Below, piece after piece: positions 16,788 to 24,904 of a DNA stretch of 64,000 nucleotides. The position numbers and the translations under genes were made by a program. Within the stretch, counting starts at the first letter, position 1; each line of letters starts with the position of its first letter. The DNA comes from JAEMQF01 sp963850525. Lineage in GTDB: Bacteria; Pseudomonadota; Gammaproteobacteria; Burkholderiales; Burkholderiaceae_C. Where the stretch lies: the NCBI GenBank assembly GCA_963850525.1, contig CAWKLQ010000008.1, positions 1,054,001 to 1,118,000 on the forward strand, written 5' to 3'. The notes beneath the pieces were generated by a model, which was not told the DNA's origin, did no database searches, and saw only the letters and a list, made by a program, of their open reading frames with translations.

Positions 16788-18563
16788 ATGTCCACCGACT
16801 CCAAGCCCCAGTCCAGCGGCCCCGGCACCCCGCCCGCCGACACCGCCACAGGCATGTCCAAAGGCCTGACGAACTACGGCGACAAGGGCTTCTCGCTGTT
16901 CCTGCGCAAGGCCTTCATCAAAGGCGCGGGCTACACCGATCAGGCCCTGGACAAACCTGTCATCGCCATCACCAACACCGGCAGCGCGTACAACCCGTGC
17001 CACGGCAACATGCCGCAGCTGATGGAGGCGGTGAAACGCGGCGTGATGCTCGCCGGCGGGCTGCCGATGGACTTCCCGACGATCTCGATTCACGAGAGCT
17101 TTGCCCAGCCCACGAGCATGCTGACGCGCAACCTGATGTCGATGGACACCGAGGAGATGATCCGCGCGCAGCCGATGGACGCGGTGGTACTCATCGGCGG
17201 CTGCGACAAGACCGTTCCGGCGCAATTGATGGGCGCGGCCTCGGCGGGCATTCCGGCGATCCAGCTCGTCACCGGCTCGATGCTCACCGGCTCGCACCGC
17301 GGCGAGCGCGTCGGCGCGTGCACCGACTGCCGGCGCTACTGGGGACGCTTTCGCGCGGGAGAGATCGACGAGGCGGAAGTTGCCGCAGTGAACAACCAGC
17401 TGGTCGCGAGCGTCGGCACGTGTTCCGTGATGGGCACGGCGAGCACGATGGCGTGCATCGCCGAAGCGCTGGGAATGACGGTCCCCGGTGGCGCGTCGCC
17501 GCCCGCAGTGACGGCAGATCGCATCCGCGTCGCCGAGCAGACCGGCACGCTCGCCGTGAAGATGGCGCGCGAACGTCTGACGATCGACAAGGTGCTCACG
17601 GCCAAGGCGTTCGAGAACGCGATGCGCGTGCTGCTCGCGATCGGCGGCTCGACGAACGGCATCATCCACTTGACGGCGATCGCCGGGCGCATGGGCTTCG
17701 AAGTCGACCTGAAGGCGCTGGATCGCATGGGCCGCGAGACGCCGGTGCTGCTCGACCTGAAGCCATCGGGCGCGTTCTACATGGAAGATTTTCATCATGC
17801 CGGCGGCATGGCGACGCTGCTGCGCGAGCTGAAGCCGCTGCTGCACCTGGACGCGCTCACCGTCACCGGGCGCACGCTCGGGCAGGAGATGGATGACCAC
17901 GCCGCGCCCTTTGCGCAAAACGTCGTGCGCAGCATGGTCAATCCGATCTACCCGCAAGGCGGAATCGCCGTGTTGCAAGGCAACCTGGCCCCGGGCGGCG
18001 CGATCATCAAACAATCGGCCGCAGCGCCGCGGCTCATGGAGCACGAGGGCCGCGCCGTCGTCTTCGAGAACGTGCAGGACATGGCCGAGCGCATCGACAC
18101 GGACGGCCTCGACGTGACCGCCGACGACGTGATCGTGCTGAAGAACATCGGCCCGAAAGGCGCGCCCGGAATGCCCGAAGCCGGCTACATCCCGATTCCG
18201 ATGAAGCTCGCGCGCGCCGGAGTGAAAGACATCGTTCGCATCTCCGACGGCCGCATGAGCGGCACGGCATCGGGCACGATCGTGCTGCACGTGAGCCCGG
18301 AAGCGGCGATCGGCGGGCCGCTTGCGCTGGTGCAAAACGGCGACCGGATTCGCTTGTCGGTTTCCGCGCGCGCACTCGAACTGCTGGTGAGCGACGCCGA
18401 ACTCGCGCGGCGCCGCGCCGCCAACCCGATTGTCGAGCCGAGCGCGCCGCGCGGCTATCGCAAGCTTTACCTGCAAACCGTGACGCAGGCCGGCGAAGGC
18501 GTGGACTTCGACTTTCTGCGTGCGGCAGAAATGCGCGGCACGGTGCCGGCGTCGGGCACGTAA
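16788..18563 (+). CDS. IlvD/Edd-family dehydratase (sugar-acid or dihydroxy-acid dehydratase)
   Basis: A 591-residue Fe-S dehydratase. Three cysteines expected for the [2Fe-2S] cluster are present in NPCHGN, GGCDKTVPA and GTCSVMGTAS. The C-terminal swivel part carries SDGRMSGT. The family removes water from 2,3-dihydroxy acids. Beside a sugar importer, a uronate-dehydrogenase-like protein and a DapA-like enzyme, an aldonate dehydratase (arabonate/xylonate/galactonate type) is more likely than isoleucine-valine biosynthesis. The start is the ATG at 16788; an upstream in-frame extension would run into the REP element. Last gene of the rightward operon. Confidence 0.88.
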   Translation: MSTDSKPQSSGPGTPPADTATGMSKGLTNYGDKGFSLFLRKAFIKGAGYTDQALDKPVIAITNTGSAYNPCHGNMPQLMEAVKRGVMLAGGLPMDFPTISIHESFAQPTSMLTRNLMSMDTEEMIRAQPMDAVVLIGGCDKTVPAQLMGAASAGIPAIQLVTGSMLTGSHRGERVGACTDCRRYWGRFRAGEIDEAEVAAVNNQLVASVGTCSVMGTASTMACIAEALGMTVPGGASPPAVTADRIRVAEQTGTLAVKMARERLTIDKVLTAKAFENAMRVLLAIGGSTNGIIHLTAIAGRMGFEVDLKALDRMGRETPVLLDLKPSGAFYMEDFHHAGGMATLLRELKPLLHLDALTVTGRTLGQEMDDHAAPFAQNVVRSMVNPIYPQGGIAVLQGNLAPGGAIIKQSAAAPRLMEHEGRAVVFENVQDMAERIDTDGLDVTADDVIVLKNIGPKGAPGMPEAGYIPIPMKLARAGVKDIVRISDGRMSGTASGTIVLHVSPEAAIGGPLALVQNGDRIRLSVSARALELLVSDAELARRRAANPIVEPSAPRGYRKLYLQTVTQAGEGVDFDFLRAAEMRGTVPASGT

Positions 18564-18615
18564 GCCTGCAGGGTCGCCGGCGCCGTCGCTTCGCCACTTG
18601 AGAAACCTCGGCACC

Positions 18616-18688
18616 GTCATCCCGGCGAAAGCCGGGATCCACCGTTCATGGGCCCCTGCAGATGGATCCCGGCGTGCGCCGGGATGAC
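18616..18688. repeat. REP-like element copy 3, 73 bp
   Basis: GTCATCCCGGCGAAAGCCGG at the left and a mirrored unit ending GGGATGAC at the right, with a short unrelated core. The right hairpin tip is GCGTGCGC. It follows the dehydratase stop by about 50 bp in the convergent gap before the GMC oxidoreductase. Confidence 0.85.
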
Positions 18689-18763
18689 AACTGCTGCGGT
18701 CGACGCGCTGCGCCTCACGTTTCTTCGCGAACGCCTGCCCCGGCCACGGGGTTGAAATGCTCA

Positions 18764-18795
18764 TGAGCAAATGTGGCTTGGCCACTTTGCTCATT
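18764..18795. terminator. Long hairpin between convergent genes
   Basis: Arms ATGAGCAAATGTGGC and GCCACTTTGCTCAT pair with a single bulge around a TTG loop. A second GC-rich hairpin (GGCCGG/CCGGCC around CTCGAA) follows within 30 bp. The position between two convergent genes suggests a bidirectional transcription end. There is no clean T-run, so the call is tentative. Together with the REP copy at 18616 this fills the 303-bp gap. Confidence 0.45.
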
Positions 18796-18866
18796 CCCCG
18801 GCGGGGCCGGCCGGCTCGAACCGGCCTGGGGGCGCTCTCAAGTCGCCAATCCGACCCGCCGCGACC

Positions 18867-20492
18867 TCAGTTGAACAGGTCGGCGAGCCGCTTCTTCATG
18901 ACGTCGGCGACGTACAGCGCCACCGCCTGGATCGTCGCGGTGGGGTTCACGCCGCCGCCGGTGACGAAGACGCTGCCGTCGACGATGAAGAGGTTCTTCA
19001 CGTCGTGGCAGCGGCCCCACTCGTTGACGACAGAGCGCTCGGGGTCCAGCCCCATGCGCGCCGTGCCCAGCAGGTGCCAGCCGGTCTGGCGCACTGGCGC
19101 TTCCGCGCGGCAATGCGTGGCGCCGGCGGCCTGCAGCGCCTGCACTGCGGATTGCACGCCGTGCTCGAGCATGCGCCGGGTGTTTTCGCCCAGGCGGTAA
19201 GTGATCTTTGGCGCGGGGATGCCGTGCGAGTCAGTCAGCGTCGCATCCAGCGTGACGCGGTTGCACTCCTCGGGCAGGTCTTCGCAGCAGACACCGATGC
19301 CTATCATGTTGCCGAAGTGGCGCCGCAACTCGCGGTGATGCGCCGCGCCCCAGGGCAGCGCGCCATGGCCGAGCAAATAGCGCGCCGTGCTCACGGGGCC
19401 ATGGCTGCGCGTGACCTGCAGGTTGTAGCCGCGCGCGAAGCCGCGGCTCGCGTCGGTCTCGTAGAACTGCTGGCTCCAGATGGAGCAGCTGCTTGGGCCC
19501 AGGTGCGCCTGCAAGTCGCCCTCGAAGACGCCGCGCACGGCTCCCCAGGGGTGCAGCATCAGGTTCTTGCCGACGAGGCCGGATCGGTTCGCCAGCCCAT
19601 CAGGAAAGCGTTCTGACTTCGAGTTGAGCAGCAGCCGCGCCGTGCCCACGCCGTTGCACGCGAGGATCACGACATGCGCGCGCTGCGTGCGCAGGGTGCC
19701 GTCTGCGTCGAAGTACGTGACGCCGGTGGCCCGGTCGTCGCCGTCCACCAGCACTTCGCGCACGCGGCAGTGTGTGCGCAACTGGACTCCGGCGCGTTGC
19801 GCCAGCGGCCAGTACGTGACATCGGTGCTGCTCTTCGCCCCCTTGGCGCAGCCGGTGTTGCAGGGCCCCAGGTTGACGCACGCGGCGCGGCCTTCGTAGT
19901 CGCGCGTCGCGATCGCCGTGTCGGAGGGCCACCAGTGCCAGCCCAGGGCGTTGAACGCACCCGCCATCGTCTGCCCCACGCTGCCCAGCGGCACCGGCGG
20001 CAGCGGCGGCTCGTGCGCCGGATAGGCGGGGTCGCCGGCCAGGCCGGCCACGCCCATCATGCGGTCGTTCAGCGCGAAGAAGGGCTCCAACGTCGCGTAG
20101 TCAATCGGCCAGTCTTCGCCCACGCCGTCCAGCGTGCGCGTGCGAAAGTCCGATGGGTGCATGCGCGGGAAGTGCGCCGCGTACAGCACCGTCGACCCGC
20201 CGACGCCGTTGAAGTTGAGCACCGAAATCGGCGAGTCGGCGTCGTCTATCGGATAGTCCTCGGGGCGCTGGCGGATGTTGGGGTTGGGCGAGTACTCGCG
20301 CGCGGCGAGCTGTTCCCCGTCGCGGCGCGTGCTCGGGTACTCGTCCGGCCGCATCCAGCCGCCCTGCTCCAGGCAGACGATGCGCATGCGCGTCTCGGCC
20401 AGGCTCCAGGCGACCGCAGCGCCGGCAGCGCCGGCGCCGACGATCAGCACGTCGACGATGTCGGCGTCGTCAGGGGCGGGATGCGAACTCAC
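18867..20492 (-). CDS. GMC-family FAD oxidoreductase (gluconate 2-dehydrogenase-like large subunit)
   Basis: A 541-residue flavoprotein. The FAD-binding GAGAAGAAVAW lies near residue 16, GVGGSTV about residue 95, and the GMC C-terminal block VVDGSVFVTGGGVNPTATIQ near residue 510. Such proteins oxidise sugars, sugar acids or alcohols and pass electrons to a cytochrome or quinone partner. The GTG at 20492 lies 8 bp past the upstream small-subunit stop and is preferred to a GTG at 20534 that would overlap it. It lies convergent to the sugar-acid operon, so a related substrate is plausible. No cytochrome subunit is adjacent. Confidence 0.87.
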   Translation of the reverse strand: MSSHPAPDDADIVDVLIVGAGAAGAAVAWSLAETRMRIVCLEQGGWMRPDEYPSTRRDGEQLAAREYSPNPNIRQRPEDYPIDDADSPISVLNFNGVGGSTVLYAAHFPRMHPSDFRTRTLDGVGEDWPIDYATLEPFFALNDRMMGVAGLAGDPAYPAHEPPLPPVPLGSVGQTMAGAFNALGWHWWPSDTAIATRDYEGRAACVNLGPCNTGCAKGAKSSTDVTYWPLAQRAGVQLRTHCRVREVLVDGDDRATGVTYFDADGTLRTQRAHVVILACNGVGTARLLLNSKSERFPDGLANRSGLVGKNLMLHPWGAVRGVFEGDLQAHLGPSSCSIWSQQFYETDASRGFARGYNLQVTRSHGPVSTARYLLGHGALPWGAAHHRELRRHFGNMIGIGVCCEDLPEECNRVTLDATLTDSHGIPAPKITYRLGENTRRMLEHGVQSAVQALQAAGATHCRAEAPVRQTGWHLLGTARMGLDPERSVVNEWGRCHDVKNLFIVDGSVFVTGGGVNPTATIQAVALYVADVMKKRLADLFN

Positions 20493-20499
20493 GCCATGC

Positions 20500-21003
20500 T
20501 CACGTGTCGTCGCGCCACAGGCGGCCGCGCGCACGCACCGGCGCGAGCAGCGACGCGAAGTCGCCTGGCTCGACGTCGAAGCCCTGGGGAAACGGCGGCC
20601 GCGGCTCCAGGCCGATCGAGCGCATCACGCGATCGTCGCGGTAGTAGCAGGCGACGACGAGATTGGCGAGAGTAATGGCGAGCGCCGGTTCGTTTTCGCG
20701 CAACCACCGGCCCGCGGCGTCGCGCTGCGCGGCAGTTTGATCGGCCAGCAGGCCACCCGCAGCGGCGTCGAGCTTTGCGAGCGCCTGCAGCACGGCGGGG
20801 CGGTCCCGGCCGAGCGTGCGCTCGATGTCGGCGGCGATCGATGGATCGTCGGCGCCAGGCACACCGCCGAAGTCGGCGCTGGCCGGAATCACCAGCGCGG
20901 CGGCGGCACGCAGCGTGCAACGCTGCGCGAGGCTGAGCGGCGCCGCGAGCTCAGGCGCGGCCGGCGGCGGGGCTGCGGCAATGGGAATCAAGCGATTCGT
21001 CAC
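20500..21003 (-). CDS. Gluconate 2-dehydrogenase subunit 3-like protein
   Basis: About 167 residues from a GTG at 21003. The region LAQRCTLRAAAALVIPASADFGGVPGADDP and the later ACYYRDDRVMRSIGLEPRPPFPQGF match the small partner of GMC-type sugar dehydrogenases, which stabilises the flavoprotein. No obvious twin-arginine signal is visible with this start, although many relatives are exported. The frame is open further upstream but overlaps the divergent dioxygenase gene. It is directly followed by the GMC gene. Confidence 0.72.
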   Translation of the reverse strand: MTNRLIPIAAAPPPAAPELAAPLSLAQRCTLRAAAALVIPASADFGGVPGADDPSIAADIERTLGRDRPAVLQALAKLDAAAGGLLADQTAAQRDAAGRWLRENEPALAITLANLVVACYYRDDRVMRSIGLEPRPPFPQGFDVEPGDFASLLAPVRARGRLWRDDT

Positions 21004-21091
21004 GGCGACAATTGGAGCACGGCGCGGGTACGCAGAGCAGCGCAATGCGCGCGAGAATGGCTTCCCCGAAACGCGCGCTCGAAACCGCCCC

Positions 21092-21979
21092 ATGGCCCAT
21101 CGCATCGAACCCATCGACCCGGCAAAACCGCTGTTCGGCGGCGAAGTTTCCGGCATCGACCTGACGCGCCGCCTCAGCGACGCTGACGTGGCCGCCATTC
21201 ACGCCGGCATGGACCGCTTCGGCGTGCTCGTCTTCCACGATCAGCACCTCGAAGACGATCAGCAGATCGCCTTCAGCCGCCAGCTCGGTCCGCTGGAACA
21301 CGCGACCGGCGACATCCACGCGCCGCAGGACCGACGCGTGGCGATGGAGTTGAATGACATCTCGAATCTCGACAAACACGGCGAGCTGCTGCCGCGCGAC
21401 GACCGGCGCCGCCTGTTCGGCCTGGGCAACTTGCTGTGGCACTCGGACAGCTCGTTCAAGGACGTGCCGGCGAAGTATTCGCTGCTCTCGGCGCGCAAGA
21501 TCCCCAAGACCGGCGGCAACACCGAGTTCGCCGACATGCGCGCCGCCTACGACGCGCTGGACGATGCAACGAAGCGCGAGATCCACGACCTGATCTGCGC
21601 GCACAGCCAGATTTTTTCGCGCGGCATTCTCGGCTTCGACGACTTCACGCCCGAAGAGCGCGAGAAGTGGGCGCCGGTGCGGCAGCGCCTGGTGCGGCGC
21701 CACCCCAACACCGGGCGCCTCTCGCTCTACCTCGCCAGCCACGCGGGCGGCATCGAAGGCTGGCCGACGCCCGAGGCACGCTCATTCCTGCGCGACCTCA
21801 CCGAACACGCGACGCAGCGCCAGTTCGTCTACGCGCACGTGTGGAAGCCCTGGGACCTGGTGATGTGGGACAACCGCGTCACGATGCACCGCGCGCGCCG
21901 CTACGACCCGCTGGAAGTGCGCGACATGCGGCGCACGACGTTGACCAATGAGGTGTCGAGCCTGGAGCAGGCGCCCTGA
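21092..21979 (+). CDS. TauD/TfdA-family Fe(II)/2-oxoglutarate dioxygenase
   Basis: A 295-residue enzyme with the facial triad: WHSDSSF supplies His and Asp, and TMHRARRY supplies the distal His. The 2-oxoglutarate-binding Arg lies in MRRTTL. The family hydroxylates or cleaves taurine, alkyl sulfates, 2,4-D and similar molecules; the N-terminal SGIDLTRRLSDADVAAIHAGMD resembles the TfdA branch. The ATG at 21092 was chosen; the longer upstream frame overlaps the divergent small-subunit gene. No transporter is adjacent, so the substrate is unknown. Confidence 0.9.
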   Translation: MAHRIEPIDPAKPLFGGEVSGIDLTRRLSDADVAAIHAGMDRFGVLVFHDQHLEDDQQIAFSRQLGPLEHATGDIHAPQDRRVAMELNDISNLDKHGELLPRDDRRRLFGLGNLLWHSDSSFKDVPAKYSLLSARKIPKTGGNTEFADMRAAYDALDDATKREIHDLICAHSQIFSRGILGFDDFTPEEREKWAPVRQRLVRRHPNTGRLSLYLASHAGGIEGWPTPEARSFLRDLTEHATQRQFVYAHVWKPWDLVMWDNRVTMHRARRYDPLEVRDMRRTTLTNEVSSLEQAP

Positions 21980-22028
21980 GGCGTCGAGTCGTGCAGTCGT
22001 CGATGAACACGAAAGCGTGAAATTGCCG

Positions 22029-22047
22029 CTTTCGGCCCGTTGCTGCC
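22029..22047 (-). repeat. Short dispersed repeat GGCAGCAACGGGCCGAAAG, copy 2
   Basis: Identical over 19 bases to the copy at 7688, in inverse orientation. It lies in the 75-bp convergent gap between the dioxygenase and gamma-glutamyltransferase genes, close to both stops. Confidence 0.6.
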
Positions 22048-22054
22048 GTTCGCA

Positions 22055-23692
22055 TCAATACCCGATCGCCGCCCCATCACTGCGCGGGTCCGAGCCGCCA
22101 TAGCGCATGCCACTCTCGGGATCGATGGTGATGCCGTGCGCGTGACCGGCGAGTTCGTGCCAGTCGCCCCAGCGGTTGAGCGGGTGGCCGCGGCGCTCGA
22201 GTTCGGCAATCGTCTCGGCGGGGAAGCGCGCTTCGATGTGCAAGGTATCGCGCGCTTCGCCCAGCGCAAAGCGCCCCGACAGCCAGCGCGGCGCTTCCAC
22301 GGCTTCCTGGATGTTGCGGCCGTGGTCGATCATGTTCACGTAGGTCTGCGCGTGGATCTGCGGCTGGCCGTCGGCACCCATGCAGCCGACGACGCCCCAG
22401 AGTTTGTCGGCACCGCTCGCATCCGGCCGGAACGCGAGCGAGGCGATCAGCGTGTGCAGCGGCGTCTTGCCCGGTGCCACACAGTTCGGGTGCTTCGGGT
22501 CGAGCGAAAAGTAGGCGCTGCGGTTCTGCAGCATCACGCCCGTGTTGCCGGCGACGACGCACGAGCCGAACACGCCATACAGACTGTTGATGAGCGCCGC
22601 GGCGTTGCCCTCTGCGTCGACCGCACCGATGAACACGGTGTCGCCGCGCAGGCTGCCGAAGGAGCGGATCTTGTCCCACGGCAAGGCGCGCGCCGGGTGC
22701 ATCAGCGCGCGCCGCGCGTCGGCATAAGGTTTCGAGATCAGGCGCTCGATGGGCACGTCGGCAAACAGCGGGTCGGCGAGGTGCTGGTCGCGGTCGTGGT
22801 ACGCGACTTGTTTGGCCTGCACCATCAAGTGCACATGGTCGGCGCCGAGGAAGGGGCGCAGGTTCAGATCGAAGGGCTCGAGCAAGTTCAGCATCTCGAG
22901 CACGGTGAAGCCTTGCGTCGGCGCGGGCGTTTCGTAGATCGTCACACCGCGGTAGCTGCCTTTGAGCGCTTCGCCCCAGCGTGCGCTCTGCAGCGCCAGG
23001 TCGTTGGCCGTGAAAAATCCGCCGCGCTCTTTGGCAAAGCGCGCGAGTTCGATGCCGACGTCGCCCTCGTAAAAACCAGCGTGCCCGCCCGCGGCCAGGG
23101 CCGCAAGCGTGCGTGCGAGGTCGGGGTTGCGCAGCGTGCTGCCCGCGCGTGGCGCCTGGCCTTGCGGCAGGAAGATCGCGGCAGATTCAGGGTGCGGCGC
23201 GAGTTCCGCGGCGGTGGCCTCGATCCAACCCGCGAGACGCTGCGTCACGGGAAAGCCGTCGCGCGCGTAGCCGGTCGCCGCTTCGAGCGTGCGCGCCAGA
23301 GGCACGCGACCGAAGACGCGGTGCGCCTCGACCCAGCTCGACACCGCGCCGGGCGTCGTCAGCGTGGCCGGCAAGACGCCGCGAAACGGGATTTCGCTGT
23401 GACCGTTCGCAGCAAACCACGCCGGGTCGCTGCTGGCCGCGGCGCGGCCGCCGCCGTCGAGGTAGTGCACGGCGTTCGTCTTCGCGTCGTAAACGAGCCA
23501 GAACGCGTCGCCGCCCAGGCCTGTCATGTGCGGGTAGATGACGGCGAGCGTGCTGCTCGCGGCGATCGCTGCGTCGACCGCCGAGCCGCCGGCGCGCAGC
23601 ACGTCGACGCCCGCGCTCGAGGCCAATGAATGCGGGCACGTGACCATGCCTGAAGGTGCCATCGTGACGGGGCGGCCGGTGGTGATGTTCAT
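22055..23692 (-). CDS. Gamma-glutamyltransferase family protein
   Basis: A 545-residue Ntn-hydrolase of the GGT family, which self-cleaves before a catalytic Thr. The cleavage region reads GDTVFIGAVDAEGNAAALIN near residue 375, followed by the small subunit with GVVGCMGADGQPQ. An N-terminal block (GGSAVDAAIAAS, YPHMTGLGGDAFWLVYD) is typical. No signal peptide is visible from the ATG at 23692, so a cytoplasmic enzyme is likely, unlike classical periplasmic GGT. An in-frame GTG at 23758 is possible but less likely. It lies 75 bp downstream of an EamA transporter in the same direction, suggesting uptake or export linked to gamma-glutamyl compounds. Confidence 0.88.
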   Translation of the reverse strand: MNITTGRPVTMAPSGMVTCPHSLASSAGVDVLRAGGSAVDAAIAASSTLAVIYPHMTGLGGDAFWLVYDAKTNAVHYLDGGGRAAASSDPAWFAANGHSEIPFRGVLPATLTTPGAVSSWVEAHRVFGRVPLARTLEAATGYARDGFPVTQRLAGWIEATAAELAPHPESAAIFLPQGQAPRAGSTLRNPDLARTLAALAAGGHAGFYEGDVGIELARFAKERGGFFTANDLALQSARWGEALKGSYRGVTIYETPAPTQGFTVLEMLNLLEPFDLNLRPFLGADHVHLMVQAKQVAYHDRDQHLADPLFADVPIERLISKPYADARRALMHPARALPWDKIRSFGSLRGDTVFIGAVDAEGNAAALINSLYGVFGSCVVAGNTGVMLQNRSAYFSLDPKHPNCVAPGKTPLHTLIASLAFRPDASGADKLWGVVGCMGADGQPQIHAQTYVNMIDHGRNIQEAVEAPRWLSGRFALGEARDTLHIEARFPAETIAELERRGHPLNRWGDWHELAGHAHGITIDPESGMRYGGSDPRSDGAAIGY

Positions 23693-23767
23693 GTGGTTGT
23701 TGCCGGGTACGGATGAATCGACCGCGAATCGCGGGCCGACAGTATCGACGACGGGCACGCCCCAGCC

Positions 23768-24673
23768 TCAAGCCACGCGATCACGCGCCACCCACAGCCC
23801 CGCCAGCACCAGCAGCAGCGCGGGTGCGAGGCGCCACGGGATCGGCTCGCCCAGCAGCAGCGTGCCCAGTGCCAGCGCGGTGAGCGGAGTCAATCCGAGG
23901 AACAAGGTGACGCGCGACGCGCTCAATCGCGCGAGCGCCCAAAGCCACGTCACGAAACCGAACGCGCTCGACGCGCCGATGAAGAGCAGCGCCCACCAGC
24001 CGCTTGCCGGCAAGGCCAGCAGGCGCGGCCACGCCTCCTCCAGCGGCGCGGCCAGGGCCAACGCAGCGGCTGCCGCACCCATCGCCCAGATCGCCAGCGG
24101 CAACGCGCCGTAGCGCTGCAAGTAGGGCCGGTACAGCACGCTGCAGACGGCACCCGTCGCCGCCGCGGCGAGGACCGCCAGTTCGCCGATGACTCCGCCT
24201 CCGGTGTGCCGCAACGCGGCAGCGCCGAGCGCGAGCGCAACGCCGAGCAGCGTCAATCCGACGGCGAAGACCTTGCGGTTCGACAGCGCTTCGTGGCCGA
24301 GCGCTGCGGCGGCGAGCAGCGCAATCAACGGGAAGCTGCTGAAGAGCAGCGCCGCCGGCGCCGAGGCGACCGTCTGCAAGCCGATGTTGATGAATACGAT
24401 TTGCACGCCGAACTGCAGCACGCCCAGCAGCACCACGGCCAAGCGATCGCGCCGCGCAACGGCGAGCGACGCACGTGAGGCCCAAACAAAGGGCAGCAAG
24501 AGCAACAGTGCAATCACGTAGCGCACCGCGCCTATCGTCGCTGCGCCGAGTGCGTCGATGACGAATCGCGTGCCGACGATCGCCGCCCCCGTTTGCACCG
24601 CAGTTGCCGCGGCAGCGAACATGGCCCAGCGCTGCGGCGTCAAGTTGACCGCGCCTTGACAGTCATAGCGCAA
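23768..24673 (-). CDS. EamA/DMT-family transporter
   Basis: A 301-residue membrane protein of two EamA repeats, about ten spans. The first repeat ends near residue 145 and the second carries GASSAFGFVTWLWALARLSASRV and LTPLTALALG, typical of RhaT/EamA exporters of metabolites. Start codon choice is uncertain: a TTG at 24673 gives the full first span, while the first in-frame ATG lies 17 codons later within or just before it. Same strand as, and probably co-transcribed with, the gamma-glutamyltransferase. Confidence 0.82.
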   Translation of the reverse strand: MRYDCQGAVNLTPQRWAMFAAAATAVQTGAAIVGTRFVIDALGAATIGAVRYVIALLLLLPFVWASRASLAVARRDRLAVVLLGVLQFGVQIVFINIGLQTVASAPAALLFSSFPLIALLAAAALGHEALSNRKVFAVGLTLLGVALALGAAALRHTGGGVIGELAVLAAAATGAVCSVLYRPYLQRYGALPLAIWAMGAAAAALALAAPLEEAWPRLLALPASGWWALLFIGASSAFGFVTWLWALARLSASRVTLFLGLTPLTALALGTLLLGEPIPWRLAPALLLVLAGLWVARDRVA

Positions 24674-24714
24674 GGCATGGTTTCATCTCAGTGGCTCCAC
24701 CGCGCTTCGATGTT

Positions 24715-24815
24715 CGTCATCCCGGCGAAAGCCGGGATCCACCCGTGGAAGTCGCGCGTCCAGCGCAGCGTTTATCGCGTGCAACCGGTGGATCCCGGCT
24801 TTCGCCGGGATGACG
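24715..24815. repeat. REP-like element copy 4, 101 bp, inverted relative to copy 1
   Basis: Reverse complement of the 7495-7595 element with about two mismatches over 101 bp. The similarity continues on one side for about 30 bp (CCTCGAGGCCACATCAAACG). It lies between two leftward genes, the MarR-GNAT and EamA genes. Confidence 0.88.
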
Positions 24816-24837
24816 AGGCCTCGAGGCCACATCAAAC

Positions 24838-24855
24838 GGCAGCAATGGGCCGAAG
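24838..24855 (+). repeat. Short dispersed repeat, copy 3 (GGCAGCAATGGGCCGAAG)
   Basis: Differs from the copy at 7688 by one C-to-T transition and a missing A near the end. It lies 22 bp beyond the 101-bp REP-like element, the same arrangement as the degenerate copy beside element 1. Confidence 0.55.
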
Positions 24856-24904
24856 GCCGCCAACGCGCTGCCGCAATCCCGCTGCAAATTGAGGCGTACC
24901 CGTT

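Noticed and set aside
7495..24815. The repeated CCCGGCGAAAGCCGGG elements as a CRISPR array
   Set aside because: Units are inverted, not direct, and lie kilobases apart without regular spacers; no cas gene is present.
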